Assembly (NCBI GenBank): GCA_030532685.1 | Contig: JAUNKN010000012.1 | Coordinates: 1 to 49,165 of the forward strand | Source: Bacteroidales bacterium | Lineage (GTDB): Bacteria; Bacteroidota; Bacteroidia; Bacteroidales; Bacteroidaceae | Direction of reading: 5' to 3' | Length of the DNA: 49,165 bases | In this document: positions 25,605 through 37,861 of the stretch, piece after piece | Layout of the letters: the number at the start of each line of letters is the position of its first letter | Position numbering within the stretch: position 1 is the first letter of the stretch | Notes under the pieces: model-generated | Told to the model about the DNA's origin: nothing | The model's input: the letters and a program-made list of their open reading frames with translations, nothing else | Database searches by the model: none | Position numbers and translations under genes: made by a program

Positions 25605-26042
25605 ATGGCAAAAGAAGTTGCTGGATTAATCAAATTACAGATTAAAGGTGGCGCTGCAAATCCAAGCCCTCCCGTGGGTCCTGCTCTCGGTTCTAAGGGT
25701 ATCAATATCATGGATTTCTGCAAGCAGTTCAACGCCAGAACTCAGGAGAAAGCCGGCAAGGTGCTCCCCGTTGTAATTACTTACTACAACGACAAGAGCT
25801 TTAGCTTTGTTATCAAGACTCCTCCTGTAGCTATTCAGCTGTTGGAAGCAACCAAACAGAAGAGCGGTTCTGCTCAGCCTAACCGTGCCAAGATCGCTGA
25901 GGTGACTTGGGAACAAGTGAAGGCTATCGCAGAAGACAAAATGCCCGACTTGAATTGCTTCACCATCGAGGCCGCTATGCGTCTCGTAGCTGGTACTGCA
26001 CGCAGCATGGGTATCACCGTAAAGGGAGACTTCCCCGCTTAA
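25605..26042 (+). CDS. rplK: 50S ribosomal protein uL11
   Basis: A 145-residue large-subunit protein at the GTPase-associated centre. It has the N-terminal domain with [26 protein letters not shown] and a C-terminal rRNA-binding domain ending [10 protein letters not shown]. It lies 67 bases after nusG, with an ATCAACAAA leader before the ATG, and is first of the rplKAJL set. Confidence 0.98.
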   Translation: MAKEVAGLIKLQIKGGAANPSPPVGPALGSKGINIMDFCKQFNARTQEKAGKVLPVVITYYNDKSFSFVIKTPPVAIQLLEATKQKSGSAQPNRAKIAEVTWEQVKAIAEDKMPDLNCFTIEAAMRLVAGTARSMGITVKGDFPA

Positions 26043-26069
26043 TTATTAACACTACTATCTGTTTGAACA

Positions 26070-26768
26070 ATGAGTAAACTTACGAAGAATCAAAAGTTGG
26101 TAGCCGGTAAGATTGAAGCAGGTAAGGCTTATACCCTCGCGGAAGCTTGCAGCTTGGTAAAGGAAATTACTACCACCAAGTTTGACGCATCGCTCGATAT
26201 CGACGTGCGTCTTGGCGTAGACCCTCGTAAGGCTAACCAAATGGTGCGCGGCGTTGTTTCGCTGCCCCACGGTACTGGTAAGACTGTACGAGTGCTCTGC
26301 CTCTGCACGCCCGATCAGGAAGCTGCTGCAAAGGAAGCTGGTGCTGACTATGTAGGTCTCGACGAATATATCGAGAAAATTAAGGGTGGTTGGACTGACA
26401 TCGATGTGATCATCACGATGCCTGCCATCATGGGTAAGATTGGTGCCCTCGGCCGTGTACTCGGTCCCCGTGGCCTTATGCCCAACCCCAAGAGTGGTAC
26501 AGTGACGATGGATGTTGCTAAGGCCGTTCGCGAAGTGAAGTCTGGTAAGATCGACTTCAAGGTGGACAAGGCTGGTATTATCCACGCCTCTATCGGTAAG
26601 GTGTCGTTCGACACTGAGAAGATGATTGGCAATGCCAAGGAGTTTATCTCTACGATCATCAAACTCAAGCCTGCCGCTGCTAAGGGTACGTATATCAAGA
26701 GTATTTATCTTTCTTCTACCATGAGTCGAGGCATCAAGATTGATCCTAAGACCGTCGAAGAAGCTTAA
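26070..26768 (+). CDS. rplA: 50S ribosomal protein uL1
   Basis: A 232-residue L1-stalk protein. Landmarks are the [20 protein letters not shown] segment and the conserved [14 protein letters not shown] motif. In other bacteria uL1 represses its own operon by binding the leader mRNA. No clear L1-site mimic was identified here. It lies 27 bases after rplK. Confidence 0.98.
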   Translation: MSKLTKNQKLVAGKIEAGKAYTLAEACSLVKEITTTKFDASLDIDVRLGVDPRKANQMVRGVVSLPHGTGKTVRVLCLCTPDQEAAAKEAGADYVGLDEYIEKIKGGWTDIDVIITMPAIMGKIGALGRVLGPRGLMPNPKSGTVTMDVAKAVREVKSGKIDFKVDKAGIIHASIGKVSFDTEKMIGNAKEFISTIIKLKPAAAKGTYIKSIYLSSTMSRGIKIDPKTVEEA

Positions 26769-26782
26769 TTTAATTTTGAATC

Positions 26783-27304
26783 ATGAGAAAGGAAGATAAA
26801 GCTACTATCATCGAACAACTCGGTGAACAACTGAAAACTTACGCACACTTCTACCTCGTAGATCTTACGGGTTTGAATGCCGAGCAAACGAGCGACTTGC
26901 GTCGTAAGTGCTTTGGTCAGCAGGTGAAACTCCTCATGGTGAAGAATACTCTCCTTGAGAAGGCTTTTGAAGCTGCCGAACAAGATTTCTCTGCACTCTA
27001 CCCCGTATTGAAGGGCAACACTGCTGTGATGTTCTGCGATGTGGCTAATGTGCCCGCTAAGCTCATCAAAGAAGCTGGTAAGGCTACGGGTATCCCCGCT
27101 CTGAAGGCTGCTTATGCTGAAGAAAGCACTTATGTGGGTGCTGATCAGCTCGATACGCTCTGCGCAATCAAGAGCAAGAGCGAGGTTATCGCCGACGTGG
27201 TGGCCCTCCTCCAAAGCCCTGCAAAGAACGTTATCTCTGCGCTTTCTGGTGCTGGCAATACCATCCATGGTGTGCTTAAAACTCTTGGCGAACGCCCCGA
27301 GTAA
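26783..27304 (+). CDS. rplJ: 50S ribosomal protein uL10
   Basis: A 173-residue stalk-base protein that anchors bL12 dimers. The N-terminal rRNA-binding domain (MRKEDKATIIEQLGEQL..) and the C-terminal helix that carries bL12 (around SAPAKNVISALSGAGN..) are in the expected places. It is only 14 bases after rplA, so the classical L10 leader before rplJ has no room here. Confidence 0.97.
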   Translation: MRKEDKATIIEQLGEQLKTYAHFYLVDLTGLNAEQTSDLRRKCFGQQVKLLMVKNTLLEKAFEAAEQDFSALYPVLKGNTAVMFCDVANVPAKLIKEAGKATGIPALKAAYAEESTYVGADQLDTLCAIKSKSEVIADVVALLQSPAKNVISALSGAGNTIHGVLKTLGERPE

Positions 27305-27413
27305 AACTCGATGCGCGGCTTAGCTGAGCAGCGCACATAAAACCCTATTTCGTCGTTTGCAGAGCAATCGACATAAACTTACGATTTCAAACAAATCAAT
27401 AATACATACTATT

Positions 27414-27788
27414 ATGGCAGATATCAAAGCTATCGCTGAAACCCTCGTGAACCTCACCGTTAAGGAAGTTAACGAACTCGCTACTGTCCTCAAGGAGGAA
27501 TATGGTATTGAACCCGCTGCTGCAGCTGTTGCTGTTGCTGCTCCCGCCGCTGGTGCTGGTGCTGCTGCTGAAGAGAAGACTTCGTTCGACGTAGTTCTCA
27601 AGAGCGCAGGTGCTGCTAAGCTCCAAGTTGTTAAGGCTGTGAAGGAATCTTGCGGTCTCGGCTTGAAGGAAGCTAAGGACATCGTTGACGGTGCTCCCGC
27701 TAAGGTGAAGGAAGGCGTAGGCAAGGAAGAAGCTGAAGCCCTCAAGAAGGCTCTCGAAGAGGCTGGTGCTGAGGTAGAACTCGCCTAA
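27414..27788 (+). CDS. rplL: 50S ribosomal protein bL12 (L7/L12)
   Basis: A 124-residue acidic stalk protein. It has an N-terminal dimerisation domain ([26 protein letters not shown]), an Ala/Gly-rich hinge at about 36-55 and a C-terminal factor-binding domain with [26 protein letters not shown]. The ATG at 27414 is the family start, and 19 upstream codons in the same frame are leader. The 109-base rplJ-rplL gap contains a small GCGC-type stem near 27310-27335. Confidence 0.98.
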   Translation: MADIKAIAETLVNLTVKEVNELATVLKEEYGIEPAAAAVAVAAPAAGAGAAAEEKTSFDVVLKSAGAAKLQVVKAVKESCGLGLKEAKDIVDGAPAKVKEGVGKEEAEALKKALEEAGAEVELA

Positions 27789-27820
27789 TTCGATTTAGAT
27801 ACTCCCCTGAAAAGGGGCTT

Positions 27821-27858
27821 GGTTAAGAATCCTCTGGTAGAGGGTTCTTAACCTTTTT
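27821..27858 (+). terminator. Strong terminator/attenuator between rplL and rpoB
   Basis: A 14-base stem (27821-27834 with 27840-27853) is followed by five T. Immediately upstream is a CCCC/GGGG mini-hairpin. Downstream an ATAGGCA../..GCCTAT stem spans about 27871-27905. No TAnnTTTG promoter was found before rpoB, so rpoBC transcription probably depends on partial read-through, as in the classical rplL-rpoB attenuator. Confidence 0.85.
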
Positions 27859-27953
27859 GTGTCTATATCCGATAGGCACCAGGTCATGGGTGGCTGATAC
27901 CTGCCTATGGTCGCACTTGAATATACAAATATAACGATATAAACGACAATCGA

Positions 27954-30900
27954 ATGTCCCAAGTCATCAACAACCGTGTCAACTTTGCGACCGTTAATAA
28001 TCCGATGCCTTATCCGGATTTCTTGGACGTACAGTTGAAGTCTTTCCGAGAGTTCCTACAACTGGACACGCCTTATGAGTTGCGTAAAAATGATGGTTTG
28101 TTTAAGGTTTTTGCCGAGAACTTTCCTATCGCGGATACACGCAATAACTTCGTGCTTGAGTTCCTCGACTACTACATCGATGCACCTCGTTATTCCATTA
28201 ACGAGTGTTTGGAGCGTGGCCTTACATATAGCGTGCCCCTCAAGGCTAAGTTGAAACTTTTTTGCACCGATCCTGATCATGAGGAGTTTGAGACCGTAGA
28301 GCAGAGTGTGTTCCTTGGTCCTATTCCTTACATGACGGACAATGGTACCTTCATTATCAATGGTGCCGAGCGTGTTGTTGTTTCTCAGCTGCATCGTTCT
28401 CCTGGTGTGTTCTTTGGCTCGAGTGTCCATGCTAATGGTTCGCAGCTTTACTCCGCTCGTATTATTCCTTTCAAGGGAAGTTGGATTGAATTTGCTACGG
28501 ATATCAACAACGTGATGTATGCTTACATCGATCGTAAAAAGAAGCTTCCTGTAACCACATTGTTGCGTGCAATAGGTTACGAAGACGACAAAGATATCTT
28601 GGCGCTCTTCAACTTGGCCGAAGAAGTGAAAGTCAATAAGACCAATCTGAAGAAAGCAATTGGTCGTAAGTTGGCAGGACGTGTCATTAAGAGCTGGACC
28701 GAGGATTTTGTTGATGAGGATACTGGTGAGGTGTTCTCTATCGATCGTGACGAAGTGATTTTCGATCGAGAAACCGTGATTGATGAAGAGGTAAGTGCGG
28801 CTATTCTTGAAAGCGGAGTAGATGTGATTCTTCTTCACCATAACGAAGAACAAGGTACAGACTACTCGATTATTTTCAATACGCTTCAGAAGGACTCGGC
28901 TAAGAGTGAACGTGAAGCAGTGTTGTACATCTATCGTTTGCTCCGTAATGCAGACCCCGCAGATGAGACAAGTGCTCACGAAGTAATCAACAATCTTTTC
29001 TTCTCGGAAAAGCGTTATGATTTGGGTGAAGTAGGACGCTATCGCATCAATAAAAAGCTTGGTTTGGATACCGAGATGGATGTGCGCGTGCTGACTCGTG
29101 AAGACATCGTTGAGATTATTAAGTACTTGGTTGAACTAATCAACTCTAAGGCTTCTGTCGACGATATCGACCACCTCTCTAATCGTCGTGTACGTACAGT
29201 AGGCGAACAGCTCTCTAACCAGTTCTCTATTGGTCTTGCTCGCATGAGCCGTACGATTCGTGAGCGAATGAATGTTCGCGACAACGAAGTGTTCACGCCT
29301 ACAGACTTGATCAACGCTAAGACGATTTCGAGCGTTATCAATTCTTTCTTTGGTACCAATGCTTTGTCGCAGTTCATGGACCAAACGAACCCCTTGGCTG
29401 AGGTGACGCATAAGCGTCGTTTGTCTGCTCTTGGACCTGGTGGTCTTTCTCGTGAGCGTGCAGGCTTTGAAGTGCGCGACGTACACTATACGCACTACGG
29501 TCGCCTCTGTCCTATTGAAAGCCCTGAAGGTCCGAATATCGGTCTGATTAGCTCGCTCTGTGTCTATGCAAAGATCAATGACTTGGGCTTCATCGAAACG
29601 CCTTATCGCCAAGTTGGCAATAGCGGAGAGAAGGATGAACAAGGAAACGATATCTATAAGGCCGACCTGAACAACGATCACGTTGTTTACCTCTCTGCGG
29701 AGGAAGAAGAAGGTAAGGTGATTGGACAGGGTAATGCTCCCTTGCGTCCCGATGGTTCGTTTGTACGTACTGTGGTGAAGAGCCGTCAAGATGGTGATTT
29801 CCCCGTACTTCCTCCTTCGGAAGTCAATCTGATGGACGTGGCTCCTCAGCAGATTGCCTCAATTGCAGCTGCTTTGATTCCCTTCTTGGAACACGACGAT
29901 GCTCACCGTGCACTCATGGGATCGAACATGATGCGTCAGGCTGTTCCTCTCATTCGCTCCGAAGCTCCTATTGTAGGCACAGGTATCGAGAAGCAAGTGT
30001 GCGAAAACAGCCGTACAATGATTACTGCAACGGGCGATGGCGTCATTGATTACGTAGATGCTACGAAAATCGTGATTACCTACGACCGTTCTGCTGACGA
30101 AGAGTTTGTTTCCTTTGCTTCTTCGACTGTTGAATACGAAATTCCCAAGTTCCGTCGTACCAACCAAAATATGACGATGGACCTTCGTCCTATCTGTGAA
30201 AAGGGACAACGTGTAAAAGCGGGAGATATTCTCACCGAAGGTTACGCTACGGAAGACGGAGAATTGGCACTTGGTCGCAATCTTCTTGTGGCTTACATGC
30301 CTTGGAAGGGCTACAACTATGAAGATGCTATCGTACTCAATGAACGCATGGTGCGTGAAGATATTTTGACCTCGGTACACGTAGATGAGTATTCGCTTGA
30401 AGTGCGTGAAACGAAGCGTGGAATGGAAGTCTTGACCAACGATATTCCTAACGTTTCGGAAGATGCTACGAAAGATCTCGACGAAAATGGTATCGTTCGC
30501 ATTGGTGCTCGTATCGTTCCAGGCGATATCTTGATTGGTAAAATCACTCCTAAGGGAGAGAGTGATCCCACTCCAGAAGAGAAACTGCTTCGTGCCATTT
30601 TTGGCGATAAAGCTGGTGATGTGAAGGACGCTTCGTTGAAGGCGAATCCCTCACTTTCTGGTGTCGTGATCAACAAGCGTTTGTTTAGCCGCGTGCACAA
30701 GGTTTCTCGTGCAGAGAAAGCAGCGGACAAGATTCAGTTGCAGAAGCTCGACGATACGTTCGAGAAGGAAAGCAACGAGTTGCGCGAGGTCATGCTCGAC
30801 AAGCTCTTGGCACTGACCAAAGATTTCACTTCTCAGGGTGTCAAGGACAATATGGGAGCTGAAGTAATCGCTAAGGGAGCTAAGTTCTCTAAGAGCTTGT

Positions 30901-31799
30901 TGGCTACGCTCGATTTCACCGCGCTCGAGCTCTCTAACTGGACAGGCGACGAACGCATCGACGGCATGGTTCGTGCCCTTATCATCAACTATCTCCATAA
31001 GCACAATGAAATGGATGCTGTGCTGAAGCGCAAGAAGTTTGCCATCACTATTGGCGACGACCTTCCCAGCGGTATCATTCAGATGGCTAAGGTTTACATC
31101 GCGAAGAAACGTAAAATTGGTGTTGGAGATAAGATGGCAGGTCGTCACGGTAACAAGGGTATCGTTTCTCGCATCGTTCGTCAAGAAGATATGCCTTTCT
31201 TGGCCGATGGTACCCCCGTTGATATCGTGCTCAACCCCCTTGGTGTGCCTTCTCGTATGAACATCGGTCAGGTGTTTGAGGCCGTATTGGGCTATGCGGG
31301 TAAGAAATTGGGTGTGAAGTTTGCTACTCCCATTTTTGATGGTGCGCATCTCGAAGATTTGTGCGAATGGACAGACAAGGCTGGCCTTCCTCGCTACTGT
31401 GCTACTCAGCTCTACGACGGAGCTACTGGTGAAGAATTCGACCAAAAAGCAACAGTGGGTGTGACCTATATGCTTAAGCTGGGTCACATGGTAGAAGATA
31501 AGATGCACGCTCGTTCTATCGGACCTTACTCTCTCATTACACAGCAACCATTGGGCGGTAAGGCCCAGTTTGGTGGTCAGCGTTTCGGAGAGATGGAGGT
31601 GTGGGCTATCGAAGCCTTTGGTGCCAGCCATGTGCTTCAAGAAATCCTCACCATCAAGTCGGACGATGTCGTAGGCCGCTCTAAGGCTTACGAAGCTATT
31701 GTGAAGGGCGATCCTATGCCCACACCCGGTATTCCCGAGTCGCTCAATGTCTTGCTGCATGAGCTGCGTGGTTTGGGACTCAGCATCTCTCTCGACTAA
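27954..31799 (+). CDS. rpoB: DNA-directed RNA polymerase subunit beta
   Basis: A 1281-residue core polymerase subunit. The rifampicin-binding cluster is at about residues 471-491 ([21 protein letters not shown]). Asp476, His486 and Ser491 are present at the positions of E. coli Asp516, His526 and Ser531, so the sequence looks rifampicin-sensitive. The fork loop [16 protein letters not shown] and the C-terminal region [18 protein letters not shown] are intact. It is somewhat shorter than E. coli RpoB (1342), which carries larger lineage-specific inserts. rpoC follows 96 bases downstream. Confidence 0.99.
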   Translation: MSQVINNRVNFATVNNPMPYPDFLDVQLKSFREFLQLDTPYELRKNDGLFKVFAENFPIADTRNNFVLEFLDYYIDAPRYSINECLERGLTYSVPLKAKLKLFCTDPDHEEFETVEQSVFLGPIPYMTDNGTFIINGAERVVVSQLHRSPGVFFGSSVHANGSQLYSARIIPFKGSWIEFATDINNVMYAYIDRKKKLPVTTLLRAIGYEDDKDILALFNLAEEVKVNKTNLKKAIGRKLAGRVIKSWTEDFVDEDTGEVFSIDRDEVIFDRETVIDEEVSAAILESGVDVILLHHNEEQGTDYSIIFNTLQKDSAKSEREAVLYIYRLLRNADPADETSAHEVINNLFFSEKRYDLGEVGRYRINKKLGLDTEMDVRVLTREDIVEIIKYLVELINSKASVDDIDHLSNRRVRTVGEQLSNQFSIGLARMSRTIRERMNVRDNEVFTPTDLINAKTISSVINSFFGTNALSQFMDQTNPLAEVTHKRRLSALGPGGLSRERAGFEVRDVHYTHYGRLCPIESPEGPNIGLISSLCVYAKINDLGFIETPYRQVGNSGEKDEQGNDIYKADLNNDHVVYLSAEEEEGKVIGQGNAPLRPDGSFVRTVVKSRQDGDFPVLPPSEVNLMDVAPQQIASIAAALIPFLEHDDAHRALMGSNMMRQAVPLIRSEAPIVGTGIEKQVCENSRTMITATGDGVIDYVDATKIVITYDRSADEEFVSFASSTVEYEIPKFRRTNQNMTMDLRPICEKGQRVKAGDILTEGYATEDGELALGRNLLVAYMPWKGYNYEDAIVLNERMVREDILTSVHVDEYSLEVRETKRGMEVLTNDIPNVSEDATKDLDENGIVRIGARIVPGDILIGKITPKGESDPTPEEKLLRAIFGDKAGDVKDASLKANPSLSGVVINKRLFSRVHKVSRAEKAADKIQLQKLDDTFEKESNELREVMLDKLLALTKDFTSQGVKDNMGAEVIAKGAKFSKSLLATLDFTALELSNWTGDERIDGMVRALIINYLHKHNEMDAVLKRKKFAITIGDDLPSGIIQMAKVYIAKKRKIGVGDKMAGRHGNKGIVSRIVRQEDMPFLADGTPVDIVLNPLGVPSRMNIGQVFEAVLGYAGKKLGVKFATPIFDGAHLEDLCEWTDKAGLPRYCATQLYDGATGEEFDQKATVGVTYMLKLGHMVEDKMHARSIGPYSLITQQPLGGKAQFGGQRFGEMEVWAIEAFGASHVLQEILTIKSDDVVGRSKAYEAIVKGDPMPTPGIPESLNVLLHELRGLGLSISLD

Positions 31800-31805
31800 T
31801 TCGGT

Positions 31806-31850
31806 TGGGGGCGCAAAAGTAGTGGGGAGATACCCTCTGCTTTTGCCCCT
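31806..31850 (+). promoter_or_regulatory. Imperfect stem-loop between rpoB and rpoC
   Basis: A G-rich left arm (GGGGGCGCAAAAG) pairs, with a small bulge, with CTTTTGCCCC on the right, and an inner GGG/CCC pairing is present. There is no strong T-run, so it is probably an mRNA structure and not a stop. Confidence 0.45.
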
Positions 31851-31895
31851 AGCCTTTTCCACAAATCTTTCTTACACACAATATATACAGTAAGT

Positions 31896-34800
31896 ATGGC
31901 TTTCAAAACAGACAGAAAGATAAAGACCAACTTCACGAAGATTACCATCGGTCTTGCCTCTCCTGAAGAGATTCAGGGCAATTCCTATGGTGAGGTGTTG
32001 AAGCCCGAAACCATCAACTACCGCACCTATAAGCCTGAGCGTGATGGTCTTTTCTGCGAGCGCATTTTTGGTCCAACGAAGGACTACGAGTGCCATTGCG
32101 GAAAATACAAGCGTATTCGTTACAAAGGAATCGTTTGTGATCGCTGCGGTGTAGAAGTAACCGAAAAGAAAGTGCGTCGTGAGCGTGCTGGCCACATTTC
32201 GCTGGTCGTACCTGTAGCGCACATATGGTATTTCCGTTCCCTCCCCAATAAGATGGGATACCTCTTGGGCATTCCTACCAAGAAGCTCGACATGATTATC
32301 TACTATGAGCGTTATGTCGTAGTGAATCCTGGTGTACTGAGTGATGAATATGCCGTGAACGATTTGCTCACGGAGGATGAATATCACGAAGCACTTAAGA
32401 AACTTCCCAAGGAAAATCAATATCTTGAGGATAGCGACCCTAATAAGTTTATCGCAAAGATGGGTGCCGAGGCACTGCTCGATCTGCTGCAGCGTATCGA
32501 CCTTGACGCGTTGAGCTACGAGTTGCGTGATCGTGCCAATACCGATGGCTCAGTGGCTCGTAAGAACGATGCCCTGAAGCGTCTGCAAGTCGTAGAGAGC
32601 TTCCGTGCCTCTAAGGATCGCAACAAGCCCGAATGGATGATCATGAAGATCATTCCCGTGACTCCTCCCGAGTTGCGCCCTCTCGTTCCTCTCGATGGTG
32701 GCCGCTTTGCCACCTCCGACCTCAACGACCTCTATCGTCGCGTGCTCATTCGCAACAATCGTCTGAAGCGCCTGCTCGAGATTAAGGCCCCCGAGGTGAT
32801 TTTGCGCAACGAAAAGCGTATGCTTCAAGAAGCCGTCGATAGCCTTTTCGACAACAGTCGCAAGTCTTCGGCCGTGAAGAGCGAAAGCAATCGACCCTTG
32901 AAGTCTCTCTCTGACTCTTTGAAGGGAAAGCAAGGTCGTTTCCGTCAGAATCTTCTAGGTAAGCGTGTGGACTACTCTGGTCGTTCTGTTATCGTGGTAG
33001 GCCCCGAGCTGAAGATGGGTGAGTGCGGCTTGCCCAAACTCATGGCGGCCGAACTCTATAAGCCTTTCGTGATCCGTAAGCTCATCGAGCGCGGTATTGT
33101 GAAGACCGTGAAGAGCGCCAAGAAAATCGTGGATCGTCGCGAACCCATCGTATGGGACATCCTTGAAAATGTGATGAAGGGACACCCCGTGTTCTTGAAC
33201 CGTGCTCCATCGCTTCACCGCTTGTCTATTCAGGCTTTCCAGCCCCGTATGATTGAGGGTAAAGCTATTCAGCTGCACCCCCTCGCTTGTACGGCCTTTA
33301 ACGCCGACTTCGACGGCGACCAGATGGCTGTGCACCTTCCCCTTTCGAACGAGGCTATATTGGAGTCGCAGATGCTCATGTTGCAGAGCCACAATATCCT
33401 CAATCCTGCCAATGGTTCGCCCATTGCGATTCCTTCGCAGGACATGGTGCTCGGACTTTACTACATTTCCAAAATACGTCCAGGTGCAAAGGGCTCAGGA
33501 CTGACGTTCTATGGGCCAGAAGAAGCCATCATCGCTTTCAACGAAAAACGTGTATCGCTGCACGCTCCCGTAAAGGTGATGGTCGACGATATCAATGAGC
33601 ACGGTTTGCCTCTCCGCCATTTGGTGGAAACTTCAGTAGGTCGTGTCATCGTCAATGAGATTATCCCCGTTGAAGTGGGCTATATCAATACCGTTGTTTC
33701 AAAGAAGTCTTTGCGCGACATCATTACTCGCGTAATCAAGGCGGTAGGTATGGCTCGTGCCTGCGAATTCCTCGATGGTATCAAGAACCTCGGTTATCGT
33801 AAGGCCTACGAAGGTGGTCTGTCTTTCAACCTCGACGATATTATCATTCCCGAGGAGAAGGCCACTATTGTACAAGCTGGTCACGATCGCATTGAGCAAA
33901 TCATGGGTGACTATGGTATGGGCTTTATCACCGACAACGAACGTTACAACCAAGTTATTGACACTTGGACCAAGGTGAATAGCGACATTAAGTCTACGCT
34001 CATGAAGCAAATGACCGAAGCCGACCAAGGCTTCAATGCCGTGTTCATGATGCTCGACTCGGGAGCTCGTGGTAGCGCCGACCAGATTGCTCAGTTGGCA
34101 GGTATGCGTGGTCTGATGGCCAAGCCTCAAAAGGCTGGTGCCGACACCCGTTCTACTATCGAAAACCCCATTCTCTCCAACTTTAAGGAGGGTATGTCTG
34201 TACTTGAATACTTCATCTCTACCCACGGTGCTCGTAAGGGTCTTGCCGACACCGCTTTGAAAACGGCCGACGCCGGTTACCTCACTCGTCGTCTTGTCGA
34301 TGTGTCGCACGATGTGATCATCAACGAGGAGGACTGCGGAACCTTGCGTGGTCTTGTTTGCACCGCGTTGAAGAATGGCGACGAAATCGTTTCGTCACTT
34401 TCTGAGCGCATCTTGGGTCGTGTGTCAGTGCATGACATTTTGCATCCCAACGATGGCCATTTGCTCGTGCATTCGGGCGAAGAAATCACCGAAGGCATCG
34501 CCGATGCTATCGAGAAGGCGGGCATTGAAGAAGTCGAAATCCGCTCCGTACTCACTTGCGAAAGCAAGCATGGTGTATGTGTGAAGTGTTATGGTCGCAA
34601 CCTTGCAACGTCTAAGATGGTGCAACGAGGCGAAGCTGTGGGAGTGATTGCCGCTCAGTCCATCGGTGAACCTGGTACGCAGCTGACGCTCCGTACGTTC
34701 CACGCTGGTGGTATCGCTGGTGGTGCTGCTGCCAATGCTTCGATTGTGGCCAAGAACGATTGCCGCATCGAATTTGACGAGCTGCGTACGGTCGATGTAA

Positions 34801-36167
34801 TGGGCGACGATGGAACGCCTGGTAAGGTGGTTGTTTCGCGTCTGGCCGAAGTTCGCTTTGTCAACGAGAACACCGACATCGTTCTCTCTTCTCAAAACGT
34901 GCCCTATGGTTCACAGCTCTTTGTGAACGATGGAGCGAAAGTCGAGAAGGGTACTGTTATTGCCAAGTGGGACCCCTTCAACGCCGTTATCGTAACCGAA
35001 GCAGGCGGCCGCATCGTGTTTGAAGATGTCAAGGAGGGTGTTACCTACCGTGTCGAAGAAGACGAAGCTACAGGTTTGCGTGAGCGCATCATCATCGAAA
35101 GCCGTGAGCGCGGACTCGTTCCTTCTGCTCACATTGTCGATGAGAATGGACAGACGCTACGTACCTACAACTTCCCCATCAATGGTCACATTGTGGTGGA
35201 CGATGCTCAAACGCTCAAGGCGGGCGATGTGCTCGTCAAGATTCCTCGTGCCGTTGGTTCGGCAGGCGACATCACCGGTGGTCTGCCCCGTGTTACGGAA
35301 CTCTTCGAGGCTCGCAATCCTTCCAATCCTGCCGTGGTTTCCGAAATTGATGGTGAAATTACGATGGGCTCTGTGAAGCGCGGTCATCGCGAAATCACCG
35401 TGACTTCTAAGTTGGGCGAAATCAAGAAGTATCTCGTGCCCCTCTCCAAGCAAATCTTGGTACAGGAGAACGACTACGTGCGTGCAGGTACTCCTCTGTC
35501 CGATGGTAGCGTGACGCCCAGCGACATCTTGGCTATTCAAGGGCCTACAGCTGTTCAGGAATACATCGTGAACGAAGTGCAAGACGTGTATCGTTTGCAG
35601 GGTGTAAAGATCAACGACAAGCACTTTGAAGTTATCGTTCGTCAGATGATGCGCAAGGTACAAATCAACGAGCCTGGCGACACGCGCTTCCTCGAATCGC
35701 AACTCATCGACAAGAACGATTTTGCCGAAGAGAACGATCGCATTTGGGGCAAGAAAGTCGTGACCGACGCTGGCGACAGCGAAACGATGAAGAGAGGTAT
35801 GATCGTAACGGCGCGTAAGCTCCGTGAGGAAAACTCCCTCCTCAAGCGTCACGACAAGAAGCAAGTGCAGGTGCGCGACGCTATGCCCGCTACTTCGACG
35901 CAGATATTGCAAGGTATCACTCGTGCCGCGTTGCAAACGAAGAGCTTCATGTCGGCCGCATCCTTCCAGGAAACCACCAAGGTGCTCAACGAAGCTGCCA
36001 TTTCTGGTAAGACCGACCTGCTCGAGGGTATGAAGGAAAACGTGATTTGCGGTCACCTCATTCCTGCAGGTACTGGTTTGCGCGAATTCAATCGTATTGT
36101 CGTGGGCGATGCCGACGAGTATGGTGAGCGTGAGCGCGAACGTGATGAATTGGGCCGCAGCGAATAG
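31896..36167 (+). CDS. rpoC: DNA-directed RNA polymerase subunit beta'
   Basis: A 1423-residue catalytic subunit. The N-terminal zinc site is Cys66, Cys68, Cys81 and Cys84. The Mg-binding active site is Asp471, Asp473 and Asp475 in [12 protein letters not shown]. The trigger-loop region and the C-terminal [21 protein letters not shown] segment are intact. The length is close to E. coli (1407). The C-terminus is highly charged ([13 protein letters not shown]). A strong terminator ends the long tRNA-tuf-to-rpoC cluster 30 bases after the stop. Confidence 0.99.
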   Translation: MAFKTDRKIKTNFTKITIGLASPEEIQGNSYGEVLKPETINYRTYKPERDGLFCERIFGPTKDYECHCGKYKRIRYKGIVCDRCGVEVTEKKVRRERAGHISLVVPVAHIWYFRSLPNKMGYLLGIPTKKLDMIIYYERYVVVNPGVLSDEYAVNDLLTEDEYHEALKKLPKENQYLEDSDPNKFIAKMGAEALLDLLQRIDLDALSYELRDRANTDGSVARKNDALKRLQVVESFRASKDRNKPEWMIMKIIPVTPPELRPLVPLDGGRFATSDLNDLYRRVLIRNNRLKRLLEIKAPEVILRNEKRMLQEAVDSLFDNSRKSSAVKSESNRPLKSLSDSLKGKQGRFRQNLLGKRVDYSGRSVIVVGPELKMGECGLPKLMAAELYKPFVIRKLIERGIVKTVKSAKKIVDRREPIVWDILENVMKGHPVFLNRAPSLHRLSIQAFQPRMIEGKAIQLHPLACTAFNADFDGDQMAVHLPLSNEAILESQMLMLQSHNILNPANGSPIAIPSQDMVLGLYYISKIRPGAKGSGLTFYGPEEAIIAFNEKRVSLHAPVKVMVDDINEHGLPLRHLVETSVGRVIVNEIIPVEVGYINTVVSKKSLRDIITRVIKAVGMARACEFLDGIKNLGYRKAYEGGLSFNLDDIIIPEEKATIVQAGHDRIEQIMGDYGMGFITDNERYNQVIDTWTKVNSDIKSTLMKQMTEADQGFNAVFMMLDSGARGSADQIAQLAGMRGLMAKPQKAGADTRSTIENPILSNFKEGMSVLEYFISTHGARKGLADTALKTADAGYLTRRLVDVSHDVIINEEDCGTLRGLVCTALKNGDEIVSSLSERILGRVSVHDILHPNDGHLLVHSGEEITEGIADAIEKAGIEEVEIRSVLTCESKHGVCVKCYGRNLATSKMVQRGEAVGVIAAQSIGEPGTQLTLRTFHAGGIAGGAAANASIVAKNDCRIEFDELRTVDVMGDDGTPGKVVVSRLAEVRFVNENTDIVLSSQNVPYGSQLFVNDGAKVEKGTVIAKWDPFNAVIVTEAGGRIVFEDVKEGVTYRVEEDEATGLRERIIIESRERGLVPSAHIVDENGQTLRTYNFPINGHIVVDDAQTLKAGDVLVKIPRAVGSAGDITGGLPRVTELFEARNPSNPAVVSEIDGEITMGSVKRGHREITVTSKLGEIKKYLVPLSKQILVQENDYVRAGTPLSDGSVTPSDILAIQGPTAVQEYIVNEVQDVYRLQGVKINDKHFEVIVRQMMRKVQINEPGDTRFLESQLIDKNDFAEENDRIWGKKVVTDAGDSETMKRGMIVTARKLREENSLLKRHDKKQVQVRDAMPATSTQILQGITRAALQTKSFMSAASFQETTKVLNEAAISGKTDLLEGMKENVICGHLIPAGTGLREFNRIVVGDADEYGERERERDELGRSE

Positions 36168-36197
36168 GCTATTCGCTGTCTGTCAAACTCTATATTG

Positions 36198-36239
36198 GAC
36201 TCCCCGTTGTACGTCGTCGTACGATGGGGAGTCTTTTTT
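36198..36239 (+). terminator. Terminator of rpoC
   Basis: A 16-base stem with two wobble pairs (36198-36213 with 36218-36233) and a TCGT loop, then six T. Confidence 0.92.
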
Positions 36240-36326
36240 GTGGGTAGAGTTTGTTGTGGCTGTGTGGTATCATTGGGTGGATAGCAACTTTGCATTTTGA
36301 AGCCTCGAATTTCGTGAGCAAAGTTG

Positions 36327-36355
36327 TTGCAATATCACGGATTTCCGTAACTTTG
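36327..36355 (+). promoter_or_regulatory. Promoter of the methyltransferase gene
   Basis: TTG at 36327-36329, 18 bases of spacing, then TAACTTTG at 36348-36355. The -7 box is the right arm of an inverted repeat with CAAAGTT at 36319-36325. Confidence 0.65.
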
Positions 36356-36436
36356 TCGCCCCCTTGAGTTGTAGGCTTTGCAACACATCGTCTCTTTCTC
36401 TCGTGGCTTTGCATTTGCTCAATCACAGTCTTTTTT

Positions 36437-37162
36437 ATGCTCCTCTCTCCCCACAACGACCCCATGGGTCGCGCCATCGCCGACTATCATCATGAGGGTA
36501 AAGCACAGCCCTTGGTGGTGCGCTCTTCTATGTTTGACGACGACGAACTTCCCGTGCCCCACCTCTTTCGTTCTCCTCTTCAGATGCCGCTCCTTGAGCA
36601 AGAAGCCCTGCGACATTGTCGAGGGCACGTGCTCGATGTCGGAGCAGGAGCGGGAAACCATGCGCTTGCCCTACAAACGCGAGGTTTGGACGTCACTGCC
36701 ATTGACATCAGTCCACTCAGTGTCGAGGTGATGCGCGAGCGCGGAGTGCGAGAGGCTCGTTGTGCCGATTTTTTTGACGATGCACTCCCCCAGCGCTATG
36801 ACACCATTCTCATGATGATGAATGGCATAGGCATTTGCGGCGGTCTGAACGAGCTGCCCGCTTTTTTTGCTCGGCTTGATCAGCTGCTGGCGTCAGGTGG
36901 ACAGGTGATTACCGATAGCTGTGACCTTTCCTATATCTATGAGGACGAGGAGGGGTTCATAGACCTGAGCGAAGTCGAAGGCTATTATGGCGAAGTCGAC
37001 TATCGCATGAGCTATGGGCAGATAGAAGGGCCTACTTTCAATTGGCTTTATCTCGACTTCGACACCTTAGCTCAACAGGCCGAAATTATGGGCTATCGAG
37101 CCACCCTTTTGCGTCGTGGTGAAGCTCATACCTTCTTAGCTAAAATAGAGCGCGCTTCCTGA
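36437..37162 (+). CDS. Class I SAM-dependent methyltransferase
   Basis: A 241-residue cytosolic methyltransferase of unknown substrate. The SAM-binding motif I is VLDVGAGAGNHAL (about residues 65-77), followed by the acidic end of strand 2 (VTAIDIS). A motif II-like YDTILMMMNGIGI and post-motif GGQVITDSCD come after. The N-terminal stretch DPMGRAIADYHHEGKA is characteristic of a Bacteroidales family of small methyltransferases, which supports the start at 36437. It lies between rpoC and the inverted DUF3467 gene with its own promoter and a strong terminator, so it is an independent unit. Nothing in the context points to the substrate. Confidence 0.85.
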   Translation: MLLSPHNDPMGRAIADYHHEGKAQPLVVRSSMFDDDELPVPHLFRSPLQMPLLEQEALRHCRGHVLDVGAGAGNHALALQTRGLDVTAIDISPLSVEVMRERGVREARCADFFDDALPQRYDTILMMMNGIGICGGLNELPAFFARLDQLLASGGQVITDSCDLSYIYEDEEGFIDLSEVEGYYGEVDYRMSYGQIEGPTFNWLYLDFDTLAQQAEIMGYRATLLRRGEAHTFLAKIERAS

Positions 37163-37248
37163 CGGGGGTATACACTCCTCGCGGAGGAAATAATGCCCTC
37201 TTGTTGGCTTAAATAAGATTAAAACGCTCCGCATTTTTTGATTTCTCT

Positions 37249-37286
37249 CGATTTTGCTATTCCAAGAATAGCAAAATCGTTTTTTG
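37249..37286 (+). terminator. Terminator after the methyltransferase gene
   Basis: A perfect 14-base stem (37249-37262 with 37266-37279) with a three-base loop, followed by six T. Confidence 0.92.
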
Positions 37287-37463
37287 TGGGCTCTTGGTTG
37301 TGAAGCAGGAGGAGTGTTTCATAACCTTTGTGGTAGTTTGCTGGAATAGCTGCTAAGGGCTCGCATAGAGAATCTGTAGTCTTGCCCGTATGACAGGAGA
37401 TTTTGAAGATGCGTGCGTGAGGAGCTTTTCGCGCTGTGAACAAAATAAACGGGGCTGCGAGCT

Positions 37464-37780
37464 ACGATTTTTTTCTTCCCACGTAGAATTTCCTGCATGC
37501 GACTTTTGCACGCGCGTGTGTATGTCTCCCTATATTGTAGTTGTTTTTTGCTTCCACTGCTTCCATGTTTCTGAGTAGCCGACTGATTATGAGCTGAAAA
37601 GGAAGTGGAAGGGAACGAAAACACTTGCCCACAGCCGATGGAGGAGAATGCTTGAAGAGTGGAAGGGGAATTGTGCTTGCCCTCCATAGCTTATAGGCCT
37701 GAAATAAAGAGGAATAGCGCTTTTTGTGGAGGAGTGGAAGCAAAAATACATGTCCGATAAGTGAGAGTTGCGCGCGCGAG
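37464..37780. repeat. Degenerate composite intergenic element, copy 2
   Basis: This lies in a gap of about 630 bases (37287-37919) with no supportable gene. Landmarks in order are TACGATTTTTTTCTTCCCACGTAG with a following TCCTGCATGCGAC (37464-37503), an ACGCGCGTGTGTATGTCTCC string near 37511, TTGTTTTTTGCTTCCACTGCTTCCA (about 37540-37565), GGAAGTGGAAG (about 37600) and GAGTTGCGCGCGCGAG near 37766-37781. Most of these have counterparts in the same order and orientation in the 21.95-22.34 kb gap. The CTACGTGGGA half of the short palindrome is represented here by CCCACGTAG. Confidence 0.45.
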
Positions 37781-37861
37781 GGACTACGCTGTTTGTCGGG
37801 GAGACGGGCTTGGAGGTGAATTGGGAAGAAGAGCCGCGAGGGACGCGAGGAGCTATCAACA

